Source of the DNA: Marinomonas sp. IMCC 4694
Lineage (GTDB): Bacteria > Pseudomonadota > Gammaproteobacteria > Pseudomonadales > Marinomonadaceae
Length of the DNA: 64,000 bases
NCBI RefSeq assembly: GCF_008122525.1
Contig: NZ_VSRV01000001.1
Location: 3,410,001-3,474,000, forward strand
Direction: 5' to 3'
Under the pieces are notes generated by a model. The model ran no database searches. It was not told the DNA's origin and saw only the letters and a list, made by a program, of their open reading frames with translations. Shown here piece after piece: positions 42,569 through 51,709 of the stretch. Every line of letters starts with the position of its first letter. The first letter of the stretch is position 1. Position numbers and translations under genes: made by a program.

Positions 42569-43591
42569 ATGAAATCGAACGTCGGTAAACTATTCACGAC
42601 TGCTGCAATCGCTGCCACTATCAGCGCAGGTGCTGCAGCATCAACTCTTGAAGATGTCCAAGCAAAAGGTTTTATTCAATGTGGCGTAAGTCAAGGTGTT
42701 CCAGGCTTCTCTAACGCGGACTCAAATGGTAACTGGTCTGGTATCGATGTAGACGCTTGTCGTGCTGCTGCTGCCGCAATTTTTGGTGATGCGCAAAAAG
42801 TCAAATTCACGCCACTTTCAGCAAAAGAACGTTTCACGGCACTGCAATCAGGTGAAATCGATGTACTTTCTCGTAATACAACGTGGACTTACACACGCGA
42901 CACATCTCTAGGCTTAGACTTCACCACAGTTAACTTTTACGATGGTCAAGGTTTTATGGCGCGTAAAAATCTGGGTGTGACATCTGCAATGGATCTTGAT
43001 GGTGCTACAGTTTGTACTGAGCAAGGTACCACCACTGAATTGAACATGGCTGACTTTTTCCGTAAGCACAAATTGTCTTACGTACCAGTTGTTGTTCAAA
43101 AAGCAGACGAAGCACTAGCGGCTTATGCTTCTGGTCGTTGTGATGTCTTCACTACAGACAAATCTGGTCTTGCTGCTCACCGTTCTAAACTAGCGGATCC
43201 AAGTGCTCACATCATCCTGGATGAAACCATTTCTAAAGAGCCACTAGGTCCTGTTGTTCGCCACGGCGACAACCAGTGGAAAGACATCGTAACGTGGGCG
43301 ATGTTTGTTCAAGTTAACGCAGAAGAAATGGGCATTTCTTCTAAAAACGTTGCTCAAATCAAGAAAGAAACCAATGATCCAGGCATCAAGCGCTTACTAG
43401 GCGCTGAAGGTGATATGGGTGCGCAACTTGGTCTTTCTGCTGATTGGGCTTACAACATCATTGCTCAAGTCGGTAACTACGGCGAAGTATTTGAACGTAA
43501 CGTTGGACCATCTACGCCAGTAGGTCTTCCACGTGGTATTAACAAATTATGGACTGAAGGTGGTGTTATGTACGCGCCACCAGTACGTTAA
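42569..43591 (+). CDS. aapJ: General L-amino acid-binding protein AapJ
   Basis: 340 residues with a signal peptide (cut after GAAAS). Family 3 solute-binding motifs: GFIQCGVSQGVPGFSNADSNGNWSGIDVDACRAAAAAIFGD and DVLSRNTTWTYTRD. It collects a broad range of L-amino acids for the AapQMP importer. GGGAGG sits 8 bases before the ATG. A terminator separates it from aapQ. Confidence 0.95.
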   Translation: MKSNVGKLFTTAAIAATISAGAAASTLEDVQAKGFIQCGVSQGVPGFSNADSNGNWSGIDVDACRAAAAAIFGDAQKVKFTPLSAKERFTALQSGEIDVLSRNTTWTYTRDTSLGLDFTTVNFYDGQGFMARKNLGVTSAMDLDGATVCTEQGTTTELNMADFFRKHKLSYVPVVVQKADEALAAYASGRCDVFTTDKSGLAAHRSKLADPSAHIILDETISKEPLGPVVRHGDNQWKDIVTWAMFVQVNAEEMGISSKNVAQIKKETNDPGIKRLLGAEGDMGAQLGLSADWAYNIIAQVGNYGEVFERNVGPSTPVGLPRGINKLWTEGGVMYAPPVR

Positions 43592-43619
43592 TACCTAAAG
43601 CACACTGCTTGGGTATCTA

Positions 43620-43652
43620 TTCAGCGGCTCAAAAGAGCCGCTGAATTTTTTC
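43620..43652 (+). terminator. Attenuating terminator between aapJ and aapQ
   Basis: TTCAGCGGCTC-AAAA-GAGCCGCTGAA followed by six T. Strong intrinsic terminator; partial readthrough would give more binding protein than permease. Confidence 0.92.
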
Positions 43653-43697
43653 CCCTCCCTTACACATCTGACGAGCATTTCAATTGCCTGAAACAAG

Positions 43698-44873
43698 ATG
43701 AGCGATAAAACTACTTCAAGTAATAAAAGCTTTTTGAACGATGCCGGCAACCGTGCCTTAATTTTTCAAATTATCCTTCTGGCTGTGGTTGTTTTCGTGG
43801 GTTATTACTTATTTAGTAACTTGCAAGCTAACCTAGCCAATCAAGGTATTTCTACTGGTTTTGCTTTTTTAAACCAACCAGCTGGATTTCCCGTTTTAAT
43901 TCACTTAATTGACTACACTGAAGCCGACACCTATGGACGGGCATTTGTTGTTGCTTTAATTAATACGATTGTTATTTCCCTTATGGGTATCGTATTAGCC
44001 ACCATTATTGGTGTTGTGATGGGCTTAGCTCGTCTATCTAATAACTGGCTGGTAGCGCGCTTAGCGACTGTGTATGTTGAAACGCTGCGAAACATCCCTT
44101 TGTTGTTGCAAATGTTTTTCTGGTATTTCGCGGTGCTTGCAACCTTACCCATACCTAAAAACAGTTTCATATTTGGCGGTTTCTTCTTAAACAAACGTGG
44201 CATTTACTCACCAAACCCGATCGTTCAAGACGGATTTGGTATGGTTATCGCTGGTTTTGTATTATCGATTGTCGCGTCCATTGCCTTAATTGTGTGGGCG
44301 AAAAAGCGTCAAACGCGAACTGGCGTTTGGTTTCCCGCTTACTGGACCTCTTTAGGTGTTATTTTTGTCATTACCTTTTTGGCATTAGTGGTGTCAGGCT
44401 TTCCTATCGAGTTCGATTTACCGCAAAAGAGTCGCTTTAACGTGACAGGCGGGATGGTGCTTCCTCCCGAGTTCGTCGCAGTACTGGTCGCTTTGTCTAC
44501 TTATACTGGTGCGTTTATTGCCGAGATCGTTCGTGCAGGCATCTTGTCGGTCAACTGGGGACAAACCGAAGCGGCTCGTTCGCTGGGTCTAAAAGACAGC
44601 CTCACACAACGTTTGATTGTTTTGCCTCAGGCTCTGCGCGTTATTATCCCTCCGCTTACCAGTCAATTTCTTAATTTGGCGAAGAACTCTTCTCTAGGTG
44701 CAGCCATTGCTTATCCTGAGTTAGTAGCGGTTGTGATGGGCACTACGCTCAATCAAACCGGTCAGGCCATCGAAAATATTGGTCTGTGTATGCTCGTTTA
44801 TGGAACGCTTAGTTTGACTATTTCTGTCTTTATGAACTGGTATAACAAAAAAATGTCCTTAACAGAGCGCTAG
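43698..44873 (+). CDS. aapQ: Amino acid ABC permease AapQ
   Basis: 391 residues with about eight hydrophobic helices. The long insert before the last helices and the EAA loop EAARSLGLKDSLTQRLIVLPQALRVIIPPL are typical of AapQ/BztB. It pairs with AapM. The ribosome site is weak. Confidence 0.93.
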   Translation: MSDKTTSSNKSFLNDAGNRALIFQIILLAVVVFVGYYLFSNLQANLANQGISTGFAFLNQPAGFPVLIHLIDYTEADTYGRAFVVALINTIVISLMGIVLATIIGVVMGLARLSNNWLVARLATVYVETLRNIPLLLQMFFWYFAVLATLPIPKNSFIFGGFFLNKRGIYSPNPIVQDGFGMVIAGFVLSIVASIALIVWAKKRQTRTGVWFPAYWTSLGVIFVITFLALVVSGFPIEFDLPQKSRFNVTGGMVLPPEFVAVLVALSTYTGAFIAEIVRAGILSVNWGQTEAARSLGLKDSLTQRLIVLPQALRVIIPPLTSQFLNLAKNSSLGAAIAYPELVAVVMGTTLNQTGQAIENIGLCMLVYGTLSLTISVFMNWYNKKMSLTER

Positions 44874-44883
44874 GAGGAAGAAC

Positions 44884-45984
44884 ATGGCTATTGAATTCAA
44901 ACCATCACCAAGCCTTCCACCACCAGTTAACTCTGTTGGTGCCGTGGCATGGGTACGTCAGAACTTGTTGTCGTCCCCTCTTAATATATTGTTAACTCTA
45001 TTCAGCTTCTATGTGCTGTATTTGCTTCTTCCGCCGGTAATCGAGTGGGGCTTTATTAACGCTACTTTTAGCGGTGCATCTAAAGCTGACTGTACTGGTA
45101 CAGGGGCATGCTGGGCCTTTATCGGCGTCTATTTTGACCAGTTTATGTACGGTCTTTACCCTTCAGAAGAAACATGGCGCATTAATTTAGCGCTGATTCT
45201 GTTGGTGATGTTGATTGGTACTTTTGCGGTCAAAACAGTCAATAAGTTGTACCTATCTATTGGGATTATCGTTGTTTACCCAGTCATAGCGTATTTCTTA
45301 TTCGCTGGCGGTGTCTTTGGCTTAGAAGTGGTTGAAACGTCTCTTTGGGGCGGGTTATTCCTAACCACTTTATTGGGTGTTGTCGGCATTGTGGCCTCTT
45401 TCCCTTTGGGTGTTTTGTTGGCGCTGGGTCGTCAATCAAGCATGCCAATTGCGAAATCTGTGTGTATTGTTTTCATCGAAACCGTTCGTGCGGTGCCTCT
45501 GATTACTATCTTGTTTATGGCATCAGTGATGATTCCTTTGTTTTTGCCAGAAGGTATGAACTTTAACAAGTTGCTGCGCGTTCTTATTGGTATCACGTTA
45601 TTTTCTGCCGCTTACATGGCTGAGGTAATTCGTGGAGGCTTACAAGCCATTCCTAAAGGGCAATACGAAGCGGCCGACGCCTCGGGTCTGACTTATTGGC
45701 AATCTATGATCTTGGTCATTTTGCCACAAGCATTAAAATTGGTTATTCCAGGTATCGTGAACACTTTCATTGGTTTGTTTAAAGACACCACGCTTGTGTA
45801 CATTGTGGGCATGTTCGATCTACTTGGTCGAATCCAAGCCGCGACTCACGACTCAAGCTGGTTGGGCACCACCATTGAAGGCTACGCCTTTGCTGGTTTT
45901 GTGTTCTGGGCAGCCTGTTTTGGTATGTCTCGCTACAGTATGAGAATTGAGCGTAAGTTAGAAACTGGGCACAAGCGAAATTAG
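44884..45984 (+). CDS. aapM: Amino acid ABC permease AapM
   Basis: 366 residues. EAA loop: YEAADASGLTYWQSMILVILPQALKLVIPGIVNTFIGLFKDTTL. It begins 11 bases after aapQ behind a perfect AGGAGG. Forms the channel with AapQ. Confidence 0.94.
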   Translation: MAIEFKPSPSLPPPVNSVGAVAWVRQNLLSSPLNILLTLFSFYVLYLLLPPVIEWGFINATFSGASKADCTGTGACWAFIGVYFDQFMYGLYPSEETWRINLALILLVMLIGTFAVKTVNKLYLSIGIIVVYPVIAYFLFAGGVFGLEVVETSLWGGLFLTTLLGVVGIVASFPLGVLLALGRQSSMPIAKSVCIVFIETVRAVPLITILFMASVMIPLFLPEGMNFNKLLRVLIGITLFSAAYMAEVIRGGLQAIPKGQYEAADASGLTYWQSMILVILPQALKLVIPGIVNTFIGLFKDTTLVYIVGMFDLLGRIQAATHDSSWLGTTIEGYAFAGFVFWAACFGMSRYSMRIERKLETGHKRN

Positions 45985-46006
45985 TTAGGAATTTGAGGTC
46001 TTTATT

Positions 46007-46786
46007 ATGACAAATACAAACATGGCTCGTGCCCAACTTGCGCAGGGCGAAGAAGCAATCATTGAGTTTAATGATGTAAACAAATGGTACGGTGACTTTC
46101 ACGTATTGAAAAACATCAATTTCAGCATCAAAAAAGGCGAACGCATCGTGGTGTGTGGCCCTTCTGGTTCTGGTAAATCAACCATGACACGTTGCATTAA
46201 CCGTCTGGAAGAGCATCAAAAAGGAACCATTCTAGTGGATGGTGTGGAGATGAATAATAACTTGAAGAACATCGAAGCGATCCGAAAGGACGTGGGCATG
46301 GTGTTTCAACATTTTAATTTATTTCCGCATTTGACCATCTTAGAAAACCTAACACTGGCCCCTATTTGGGTTCGTAAAACCCCTAAAAAACAAGCGGAAG
46401 AAATGGCGATGCATTACTTGGAGCGCGTGAAAATCGCCAACCAAGCATTGAAGTACCCAGGTCAGCTTTCTGGTGGTCAGCAACAGCGTGTGGCGATTGC
46501 ACGTGGCTTGTGTATGCAGCCCCGTATCATGTTGTTTGATGAGCCCACATCGGCGCTCGATCCTGAAATGATCAAAGAAGTATTGGACGTCATGGTGCAA
46601 CTCGCGGAAGAAGGCATGACCATGGTGTGTGTAACACACGAAATGGGCTTTGCTAAAACCGTTGCTGACCGTGTTGTCTTTATGGATGCGGGTGAAATTG
46701 TGGAAGCCAACGAACCTCACGCGTTCTTCGATAATCCGCAACATGACCGTACGCAAATGTTCTTAAGCCAAATTCTGAATCACTAA
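46007..46786 (+). CDS. aapP: Amino acid ABC ATPase AapP
   Basis: 259 residues, GlnQ-type. Walker A GPSGSGKST, signature LSGGQQQR, Walker B IMLFDEPTSALDPE, H-loop THEMGFAK. Last gene of the aapJQMP operon; a terminator follows. Confidence 0.95.
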   Translation: MTNTNMARAQLAQGEEAIIEFNDVNKWYGDFHVLKNINFSIKKGERIVVCGPSGSGKSTMTRCINRLEEHQKGTILVDGVEMNNNLKNIEAIRKDVGMVFQHFNLFPHLTILENLTLAPIWVRKTPKKQAEEMAMHYLERVKIANQALKYPGQLSGGQQQRVAIARGLCMQPRIMLFDEPTSALDPEMIKEVLDVMVQLAEEGMTMVCVTHEMGFAKTVADRVVFMDAGEIVEANEPHAFFDNPQHDRTQMFLSQILNH

Positions 46787-46819
46787 TCAGAACGAGCAGG
46801 TAAAATCAGCCATATTGAC

Positions 46820-46845
46820 GAAGCCCCTTTTTTGGGGCTTTTTCA
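46820..46845 (+). terminator. Terminator after aapP
   Basis: AAGCCCC-TTTTTT-GGGGCTTTTT. GC stem of 7 bp with a U tail. Confidence 0.9.
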
Positions 46846-46880
46846 TGCCAACACCCTACAACATAACCACAAGGAAGTGT

Positions 46881-48149
46881 ATGAAACCTTCGGTAGGGCG
46901 TCAGCCCAGAATAACATTACGCGTGGTGCAGCTAGTAGACCATGTTGGTCGCTTGCAGGTGATCTTTCCGGGCAACAACATGCTGGATATGTCTGCTGTC
47001 TCACGCCTCACAAAACGTCGATTTGAACCAACAAGTCACGCCCAAAATTCAATGGATACGGTGATAAAACCCCATGGGGTGATGACCATCTTAGAAAATA
47101 CACTGCTAAACGAAGGGGTTTTTTCCATTCGTAATAAAGCCGATGGTCAATATCATGAGATCACTTCTGAAGAACTAAAAACGATGTTTTCAGGCCCTTT
47201 GAATCGCTTTGAGCCTATCTCCGTCCCTACGCAACACATTCACCCCCCTGCCAAGAGTCACAAAGACGACGAAATGCAAATTCTTCACGCTTTAGGTCGA
47301 TTTCAATCCATTCGCCTTAAAGAACGGCTTGAAGAAACCCTAGAAATTCCACCTTTGCCCCCGTCTTCTCATCGTATTATTCGGCTCTCCACCGAAGAAA
47401 CCGCCGGTACCGATGAACTGTGTGATGCGATCGCGCTAGACCCCAGTTTAAGCGCCCAAGTCATCAGCTGGGCTTCATCTTCGTATTACGGTGCTCCTGG
47501 CTCTATTGACTCTATCGAAGACGCCATTATCCGTGTACTGGGCTTTGACATGGTCATGAATCTCGCGTTGGGATTATCCATCGGGACAGCCTTTAGAACG
47601 CCACAAGACGGACCACGCCACTACGAGGATTTTTGGTTTGGCTCGGTTTCCAACGCGGCACTCATGACCGCATTGGTAAACGCCATGCCAGCACCTAAAC
47701 GCCCAAAAATCGGCCACGCGTACCTAGCGGGATTACTACAGAACTTTGGTTACTTAGCCCTCAGTACGATTTTTCCACCCCATTTTTCGATTTTGTCACG
47801 CTATCAAGAAGCCAACGCACATTTGTCATCAGAATTGATCGAAATGAAAATCATGCATTTTACCAAAGAGCAACTCGGCTCTTGGTTGCTCCGTCATTGG
47901 GGCCTTCCAGAGAGCATCTGGATGTCCATACGATACAGTAAAAACCCTGATTACTATGGCGAACACGCCACTCTTGCCACCTTACTGTATGTATCACATC
48001 AATTGCGCCACGATAACAACATTGAGCCTTCGGCGTTACGCGCGCTTGGTTTGAGTCTTGAAGAAACAAAAGCACAGTGCAATGCGGTCTTTCAACACTC
48101 GACCGAGTTGCATAGAATGGTCGCTCTTATCCAAAAGATGAACGCCTAA
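46881..48149 (+). CDS. HDOD signalling protein with N-terminal YbaK-like region
   Basis: 422 residues from ATG 46881, with AGGAAG just upstream. The N-terminal 120 residues (VVQLVDHVGRLQVIFPGNNMLDMSAVSRLTKRRFEP) look like the aminoacyl-tRNA deacylase (YbaK) domain found fused to HDOD in some proteobacteria, here apparently without a clear catalytic lysine. HDOD covers about 160-360 (LPPSSHRIIRL, DPSLSAQVISWASSSYYG, HAYLAGLLQNFGYLAL). The HD metal motif is absent, as in all HDOD proteins. Role unknown. It ends 6 bases before ubiC. Confidence 0.78.
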   Translation: MKPSVGRQPRITLRVVQLVDHVGRLQVIFPGNNMLDMSAVSRLTKRRFEPTSHAQNSMDTVIKPHGVMTILENTLLNEGVFSIRNKADGQYHEITSEELKTMFSGPLNRFEPISVPTQHIHPPAKSHKDDEMQILHALGRFQSIRLKERLEETLEIPPLPPSSHRIIRLSTEETAGTDELCDAIALDPSLSAQVISWASSSYYGAPGSIDSIEDAIIRVLGFDMVMNLALGLSIGTAFRTPQDGPRHYEDFWFGSVSNAALMTALVNAMPAPKRPKIGHAYLAGLLQNFGYLALSTIFPPHFSILSRYQEANAHLSSELIEMKIMHFTKEQLGSWLLRHWGLPESIWMSIRYSKNPDYYGEHATLATLLYVSHQLRHDNNIEPSALRALGLSLEETKAQCNAVFQHSTELHRMVALIQKMNA

Positions 48150-48155
48150 CACGCC

Positions 48156-48716
48156 ATGACGACACTAATGAACCCGTCTGCTGCTCAACAATTCGACTAT
48201 CGCTGGTCGCCTGTGCATCGAATTAATAAAAACAACGTACCCCGTCATTTGTGGCCCTGGCTAGTCACACAAGACTCGTTAACCGCAACGTTACAAAGCC
48301 TTGGCATTCTGACGGTCGACGTGCTTGAAGACACTTGGGGGGCTCCTACATCGCGCGAAAGAAGAAGGCTGTCCTTACGTCCAAGAGAAGCGGCTCGCAT
48401 TCGCACTGTTCTACTCAGAATAAACGGCTCAGCGGTTATTTACGCACGGTCAGTGATCCCTGCTCGATCATTGCGTGGTCATTGGCGACAAGTAAAACAG
48501 TTAAAAAATACCCCCCTAGGTGGTTACCTTTTTCAGTACAGGGCCTTACGCAGGAGCGCGATTGAAGTGACCCAATTACCCAAGCGCCTGTTTCCTAATC
48601 AGGCCTCGGCACTGTGGGCAAGACGCTCTGTGTTTCACCAATATGGCCCCGGCATACTAGTGAACGAAGCTTTTTTTGATGACATTCCCCTAAAACCGCC
48701 GTTTGGATTTTTATGA
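48156..48716 (+). CDS. ubiC: Chorismate pyruvate-lyase
   Basis: 186 residues. It makes 4-hydroxybenzoate from chorismate, the first step to ubiquinone. The region with REAARIRTVLLRINGSAVIYARSVIPARSL carries the family's Arg and product-binding residues; the conserved Glu is in LVNEAFFDDIP. It overlaps ubiA by ATGA. Confidence 0.93.
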   Translation: MTTLMNPSAAQQFDYRWSPVHRINKNNVPRHLWPWLVTQDSLTATLQSLGILTVDVLEDTWGAPTSRERRRLSLRPREAARIRTVLLRINGSAVIYARSVIPARSLRGHWRQVKQLKNTPLGGYLFQYRALRRSAIEVTQLPKRLFPNQASALWARRSVFHQYGPGILVNEAFFDDIPLKPPFGFL

Positions 48717-49567
48717 GCATGCTAAAAGACTACGCAGACTTAACACGATTTAACAAACCTATCGGCTCTTTTTTAGTGCTGTGGCCCACCTTATGGGCTT
48801 TGTGGCTCGCGGCCGATGGTTTGCCTGAATGGCACCTTATCGTCATTTTTGTGTTAGGAGTATTCAGCATGCGCTCCGCAGGCTGTGTCATCAATGATTA
48901 TGCCGACCGAAAAGTTGACGGCTACGTTGACCGTACCAAAAATCGCCCCCTGCCTTCTGGCCGAGTGTCTGAAAAAGAGGCGTTAATGCTGTTTGCTGGG
49001 CTGTGCTTACTAAGCTTTATACTGGTGCTTTTTACCGATGTAAGAACCATCATGCTGTCCTTTGCTGGCCTAGGGTTAGCGGTGCTTTACCCCTTTATGA
49101 AACGTTATACGCACCTGCCTCAACTCTTTCTTGGGTTGGCGTTTTCGTGGTCGATTCCCATGGCATACAGCGCACAAGGGGGCGACCTAACGGATCCTGA
49201 ACTGTGGATGCTGTTTATAGCCAACTGCTTTTGGACGATTGCCTATGATACCTACTATGCTATAACAGATCGCCCAGACGACTTAAAAATTGGCATCAAA
49301 TCCACTGCCATTTTATTTGGCCAATACGACTTATTTGTGATTGTATGTTTGCAAGGTTTGACCTTATCGTTACTGACGTGGATCGGCGTGCTTGCCACAT
49401 TAAATTGGCCCTATTTCGCCGCACTCGTTCTGTGTAGTGGGCTTTTTTATCAACAATTTAGCCAAGCCAAAACACGGGATCGACACGCTTGCTTTCGCTC
49501 TTTTTTAGATAATAATCGCATTGGGGGCTGTATTTTTCTTGGCCTAGCTTTCAGCTATTTTATCTAA
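48713..49567 (+). CDS. ubiA: 4-hydroxybenzoate polyprenyltransferase
   Basis: 284 residues, eight to nine membrane helices. Aspartate motifs NDYADRKVDGYVDRTKNRPLPSG and DTYYAITDRPDDLKIGIKSTA bind magnesium and prenyl diphosphate. It attaches the polyprenyl tail to 4-hydroxybenzoate made by UbiC. Confidence 0.96.
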   Translation: MSMLKDYADLTRFNKPIGSFLVLWPTLWALWLAADGLPEWHLIVIFVLGVFSMRSAGCVINDYADRKVDGYVDRTKNRPLPSGRVSEKEALMLFAGLCLLSFILVLFTDVRTIMLSFAGLGLAVLYPFMKRYTHLPQLFLGLAFSWSIPMAYSAQGGDLTDPELWMLFIANCFWTIAYDTYYAITDRPDDLKIGIKSTAILFGQYDLFVIVCLQGLTLSLLTWIGVLATLNWPYFAALVLCSGLFYQQFSQAKTRDRHACFRSFLDNNRIGGCIFLGLAFSYFI

Positions 49568-49587
49568 TTTATGGCAAAGTTATGACA

Positions 49588-49621
49588 ATGTAACCGAATT
49601 GTCACATTTGACCGCTTTAAT
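49588..49621 (+). promoter_or_regulatory. Pho box and -10 of phoBR
   Basis: ATGTAACCGAATTGTCAC (49588-49605) matches the two-repeat Pho box (4/7 and 6/7), then 10 bases, then TTTAAT (49616-49621). Transcription would begin near 49628. A second 22-base match in reverse orientation lies at 49567-49588. Autoregulation by PhoB is expected. Confidence 0.65.
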
Positions 49622-49651
49622 GAAACCGTTCCTGAGATGAGGGTGTATCCT

Positions 49652-50347
49652 GTGACCGGTAAAAAAGTATTAATAATTGACGACGAATCTTCCATTCGTG
49701 AAATGATCGCCATTGCACTTGAAATGGCGGGCTATGAATATTTGGAAGCCGAAAATATTCAGCAAGCTCATGAGATAATTGTCGACCATCGGCCCGACCT
49801 TATCCTAGTCGACTGGATGATGCCTGGTGGCAGCGGTATCGAGCTGACTCGTCGACTTAAAAAAGACACCACTACGGCAGAAATACCGGTGATTATTTTG
49901 ACGGCTAAAAGCGAAGAAGATAACAAAATTCAAGGGCTAGAAGTTGGCGCGGATGATTACATCACCAAGCCCTTCTCACCTAGAGAATTGGTCGCCCGAC
50001 TCAAAGCCGTATTGCGTCGTGCTACGCCTCAGGGCGTGGACGAGCCGCTTGAAGTGGAAGGCTTAACGCTTGATCCTATTAGCCAACGGGTTACCATAGA
50101 TAACCGCCCGTTAGACATGGGGCCAACAGAATATCGTTTGCTAAAATTTCTCATGACTCACCAAGAACGCGCCTACTCAAGAGCCCAATTATTGGATCAA
50201 GTCTGGGGAGGCAATGTGTATGTTGAAGAGCGTACCGTCGATGTGCATATTCGTCGTCTACGCAAAGCCATTGGTAGCTCTCATGATTTCTTAATTCAAA
50301 CGGTACGAGGGACTGGCTACCGCTTCTCTGCAAAAAGGTCTGTATGA
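49652..50347 (+). CDS. phoB: Phosphate response regulator PhoB
   Basis: 231 residues from GTG 49652. This start is chosen because GAGGG lies 8 bases before it and because the predicted transcription start (about 49628) leaves almost no leader for the ATG at 49637. Receiver with Asp54 (LILVDWMMPGG), Lys in ITKPFSPREL, and an OmpR-type winged helix (VYVEERTVDVHIRRLRKAI). Overlaps phoR by ATGA. Confidence 0.94.
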   Translation: MTGKKVLIIDDESSIREMIAIALEMAGYEYLEAENIQQAHEIIVDHRPDLILVDWMMPGGSGIELTRRLKKDTTTAEIPVIILTAKSEEDNKIQGLEVGADDYITKPFSPRELVARLKAVLRRATPQGVDEPLEVEGLTLDPISQRVTIDNRPLDMGPTEYRLLKFLMTHQERAYSRAQLLDQVWGGNVYVEERTVDVHIRRLRKAIGSSHDFLIQTVRGTGYRFSAKRSV

Positions 50348-51660
50348 AAACAATATGGCGAAACACCTTTCTCACATGGTTAGCAGGCCTTGCCTCCTGT
50401 GTTGTCATTGGCCTAATCATTGGTCAACTATTAGGTGTTTTACTGCTGTACGTTTTAGGATCGCTGTATTTACAGCTTTATCAGCTTTATCAATTTCATT
50501 ATTGGTTGCGACATTCTGGACGTGGCGCTCCTCCTGAAGCCAGCGGCATTTGGGGCGATGTGTTTGATGCCGTACATCGATTACAAAAGAAGCAACGCAA
50601 ATCGAAACGTCGAATGCGCCAAGCACTGACCAGAATAGAAAGCTCCACCGCTGCATTAAAAGAAGGCGTCATCATGGCGGATAACCAAGGTAATTTAGAG
50701 TGGTGGAACAATTCCGCGGCCGATTTTTTTGGTTTAGTTCGTCCAGTCGATCGCGGTCAAATGATCACGAACATTGTGCGCAGCCCAGAGTTTTTTAGAT
50801 ATTTTAGTCAAAAGCGTTTTGGTGAGCCCTTAGTCATTAAATCCCCATCAATGGAAGGCATCTACCTAGAAATCCAAACCACATTGTACGATAAAAACGA
50901 TCACCTTATTTTTATCAGAGATGTAACCCGCTTGCACCTGATGGAGCAAATGCGAAAAGACTTTGTCGCTAACGCTTCTCATGAATTAAAAACCCCCCTT
51001 ACCGTGATTAAAGGCTACCTAGAAACCTTAGGCATGTTCAAAGATAAGTTACCTGCCAGTATGCAAAAGGGCATCGTCAACATGTCTGAACAGTCGGAAC
51101 GCATGGAACAACTGATCGAAGACCTTCTCTTACTCTCTCGCTTAGAAAGCAATGACAAACGCGAAGAAAACCAGTGGCATAGCGTAAGCGACATCGTCAA
51201 AACCATCACCAATGCCACTGCGCCTATTCTGTCGGAACAACACATCATCGACGTACACATTCCAGATAATGCTCACCTTTACGGTGCTTATAAAGAATTA
51301 TACAGCGCGTTTTCTAACCTCGTGGTGAATGCTATAAAATACTCCCCTGAAGGCGGCAATATTACCGTCACATGGGAATCCAACGAGCTAAACGGAATTT
51401 TCTCGGTACAAGACACGGGCATCGGCATTGAGCCAAACTACATCCCGCGGCTAACAGAGCGTTTTTTTAGAGTAGACAAAGGACGAGGATCAAAAACGGG
51501 GGGCACAGGATTAGGGCTGGCAATTGTTAAGCACATTTTACTGCACCACGACGCCAAATTGCAGGTAAAAAGCCAACCGGGCATCGGCAGTAAGTTTGCT
51601 TGCTACTTCCCTGCTAGCAGAGTACGGAACGACAACCGCCCTGTACCGCCAACGTCTTAA
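50344..51660 (+). CDS. phoR: Phosphate sensor kinase PhoR
   Basis: 438 residues. An N-terminal membrane hairpin (about 10-45), DUF3329/PAS region, HisKA with ASHELKTPLTVIKGYLETL, and HATPase motifs NLVVNAIKYSPEGG, DTGIGIEP, GGTGLGLAIVKHI. It phosphorylates PhoB when phosphate is low, under control of PstSCAB-PhoU encoded 5 kb away. Confidence 0.95.
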   Translation: MKTIWRNTFLTWLAGLASCVVIGLIIGQLLGVLLLYVLGSLYLQLYQLYQFHYWLRHSGRGAPPEASGIWGDVFDAVHRLQKKQRKSKRRMRQALTRIESSTAALKEGVIMADNQGNLEWWNNSAADFFGLVRPVDRGQMITNIVRSPEFFRYFSQKRFGEPLVIKSPSMEGIYLEIQTTLYDKNDHLIFIRDVTRLHLMEQMRKDFVANASHELKTPLTVIKGYLETLGMFKDKLPASMQKGIVNMSEQSERMEQLIEDLLLLSRLESNDKREENQWHSVSDIVKTITNATAPILSEQHIIDVHIPDNAHLYGAYKELYSAFSNLVVNAIKYSPEGGNITVTWESNELNGIFSVQDTGIGIEPNYIPRLTERFFRVDKGRGSKTGGTGLGLAIVKHILLHHDAKLQVKSQPGIGSKFACYFPASRVRNDNRPVPPTS

Positions 51661-51709
51661 AACGCTCTCCCCTTGCGCGCACAACGCAACGGGTAAAACA
51701 AAGAAAAAC

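Noticed and set aside
46349..46756. 135-codon minus-strand frame opposite aapP
   Set aside because: Shadow of a strongly conserved ATPase; no start signals.
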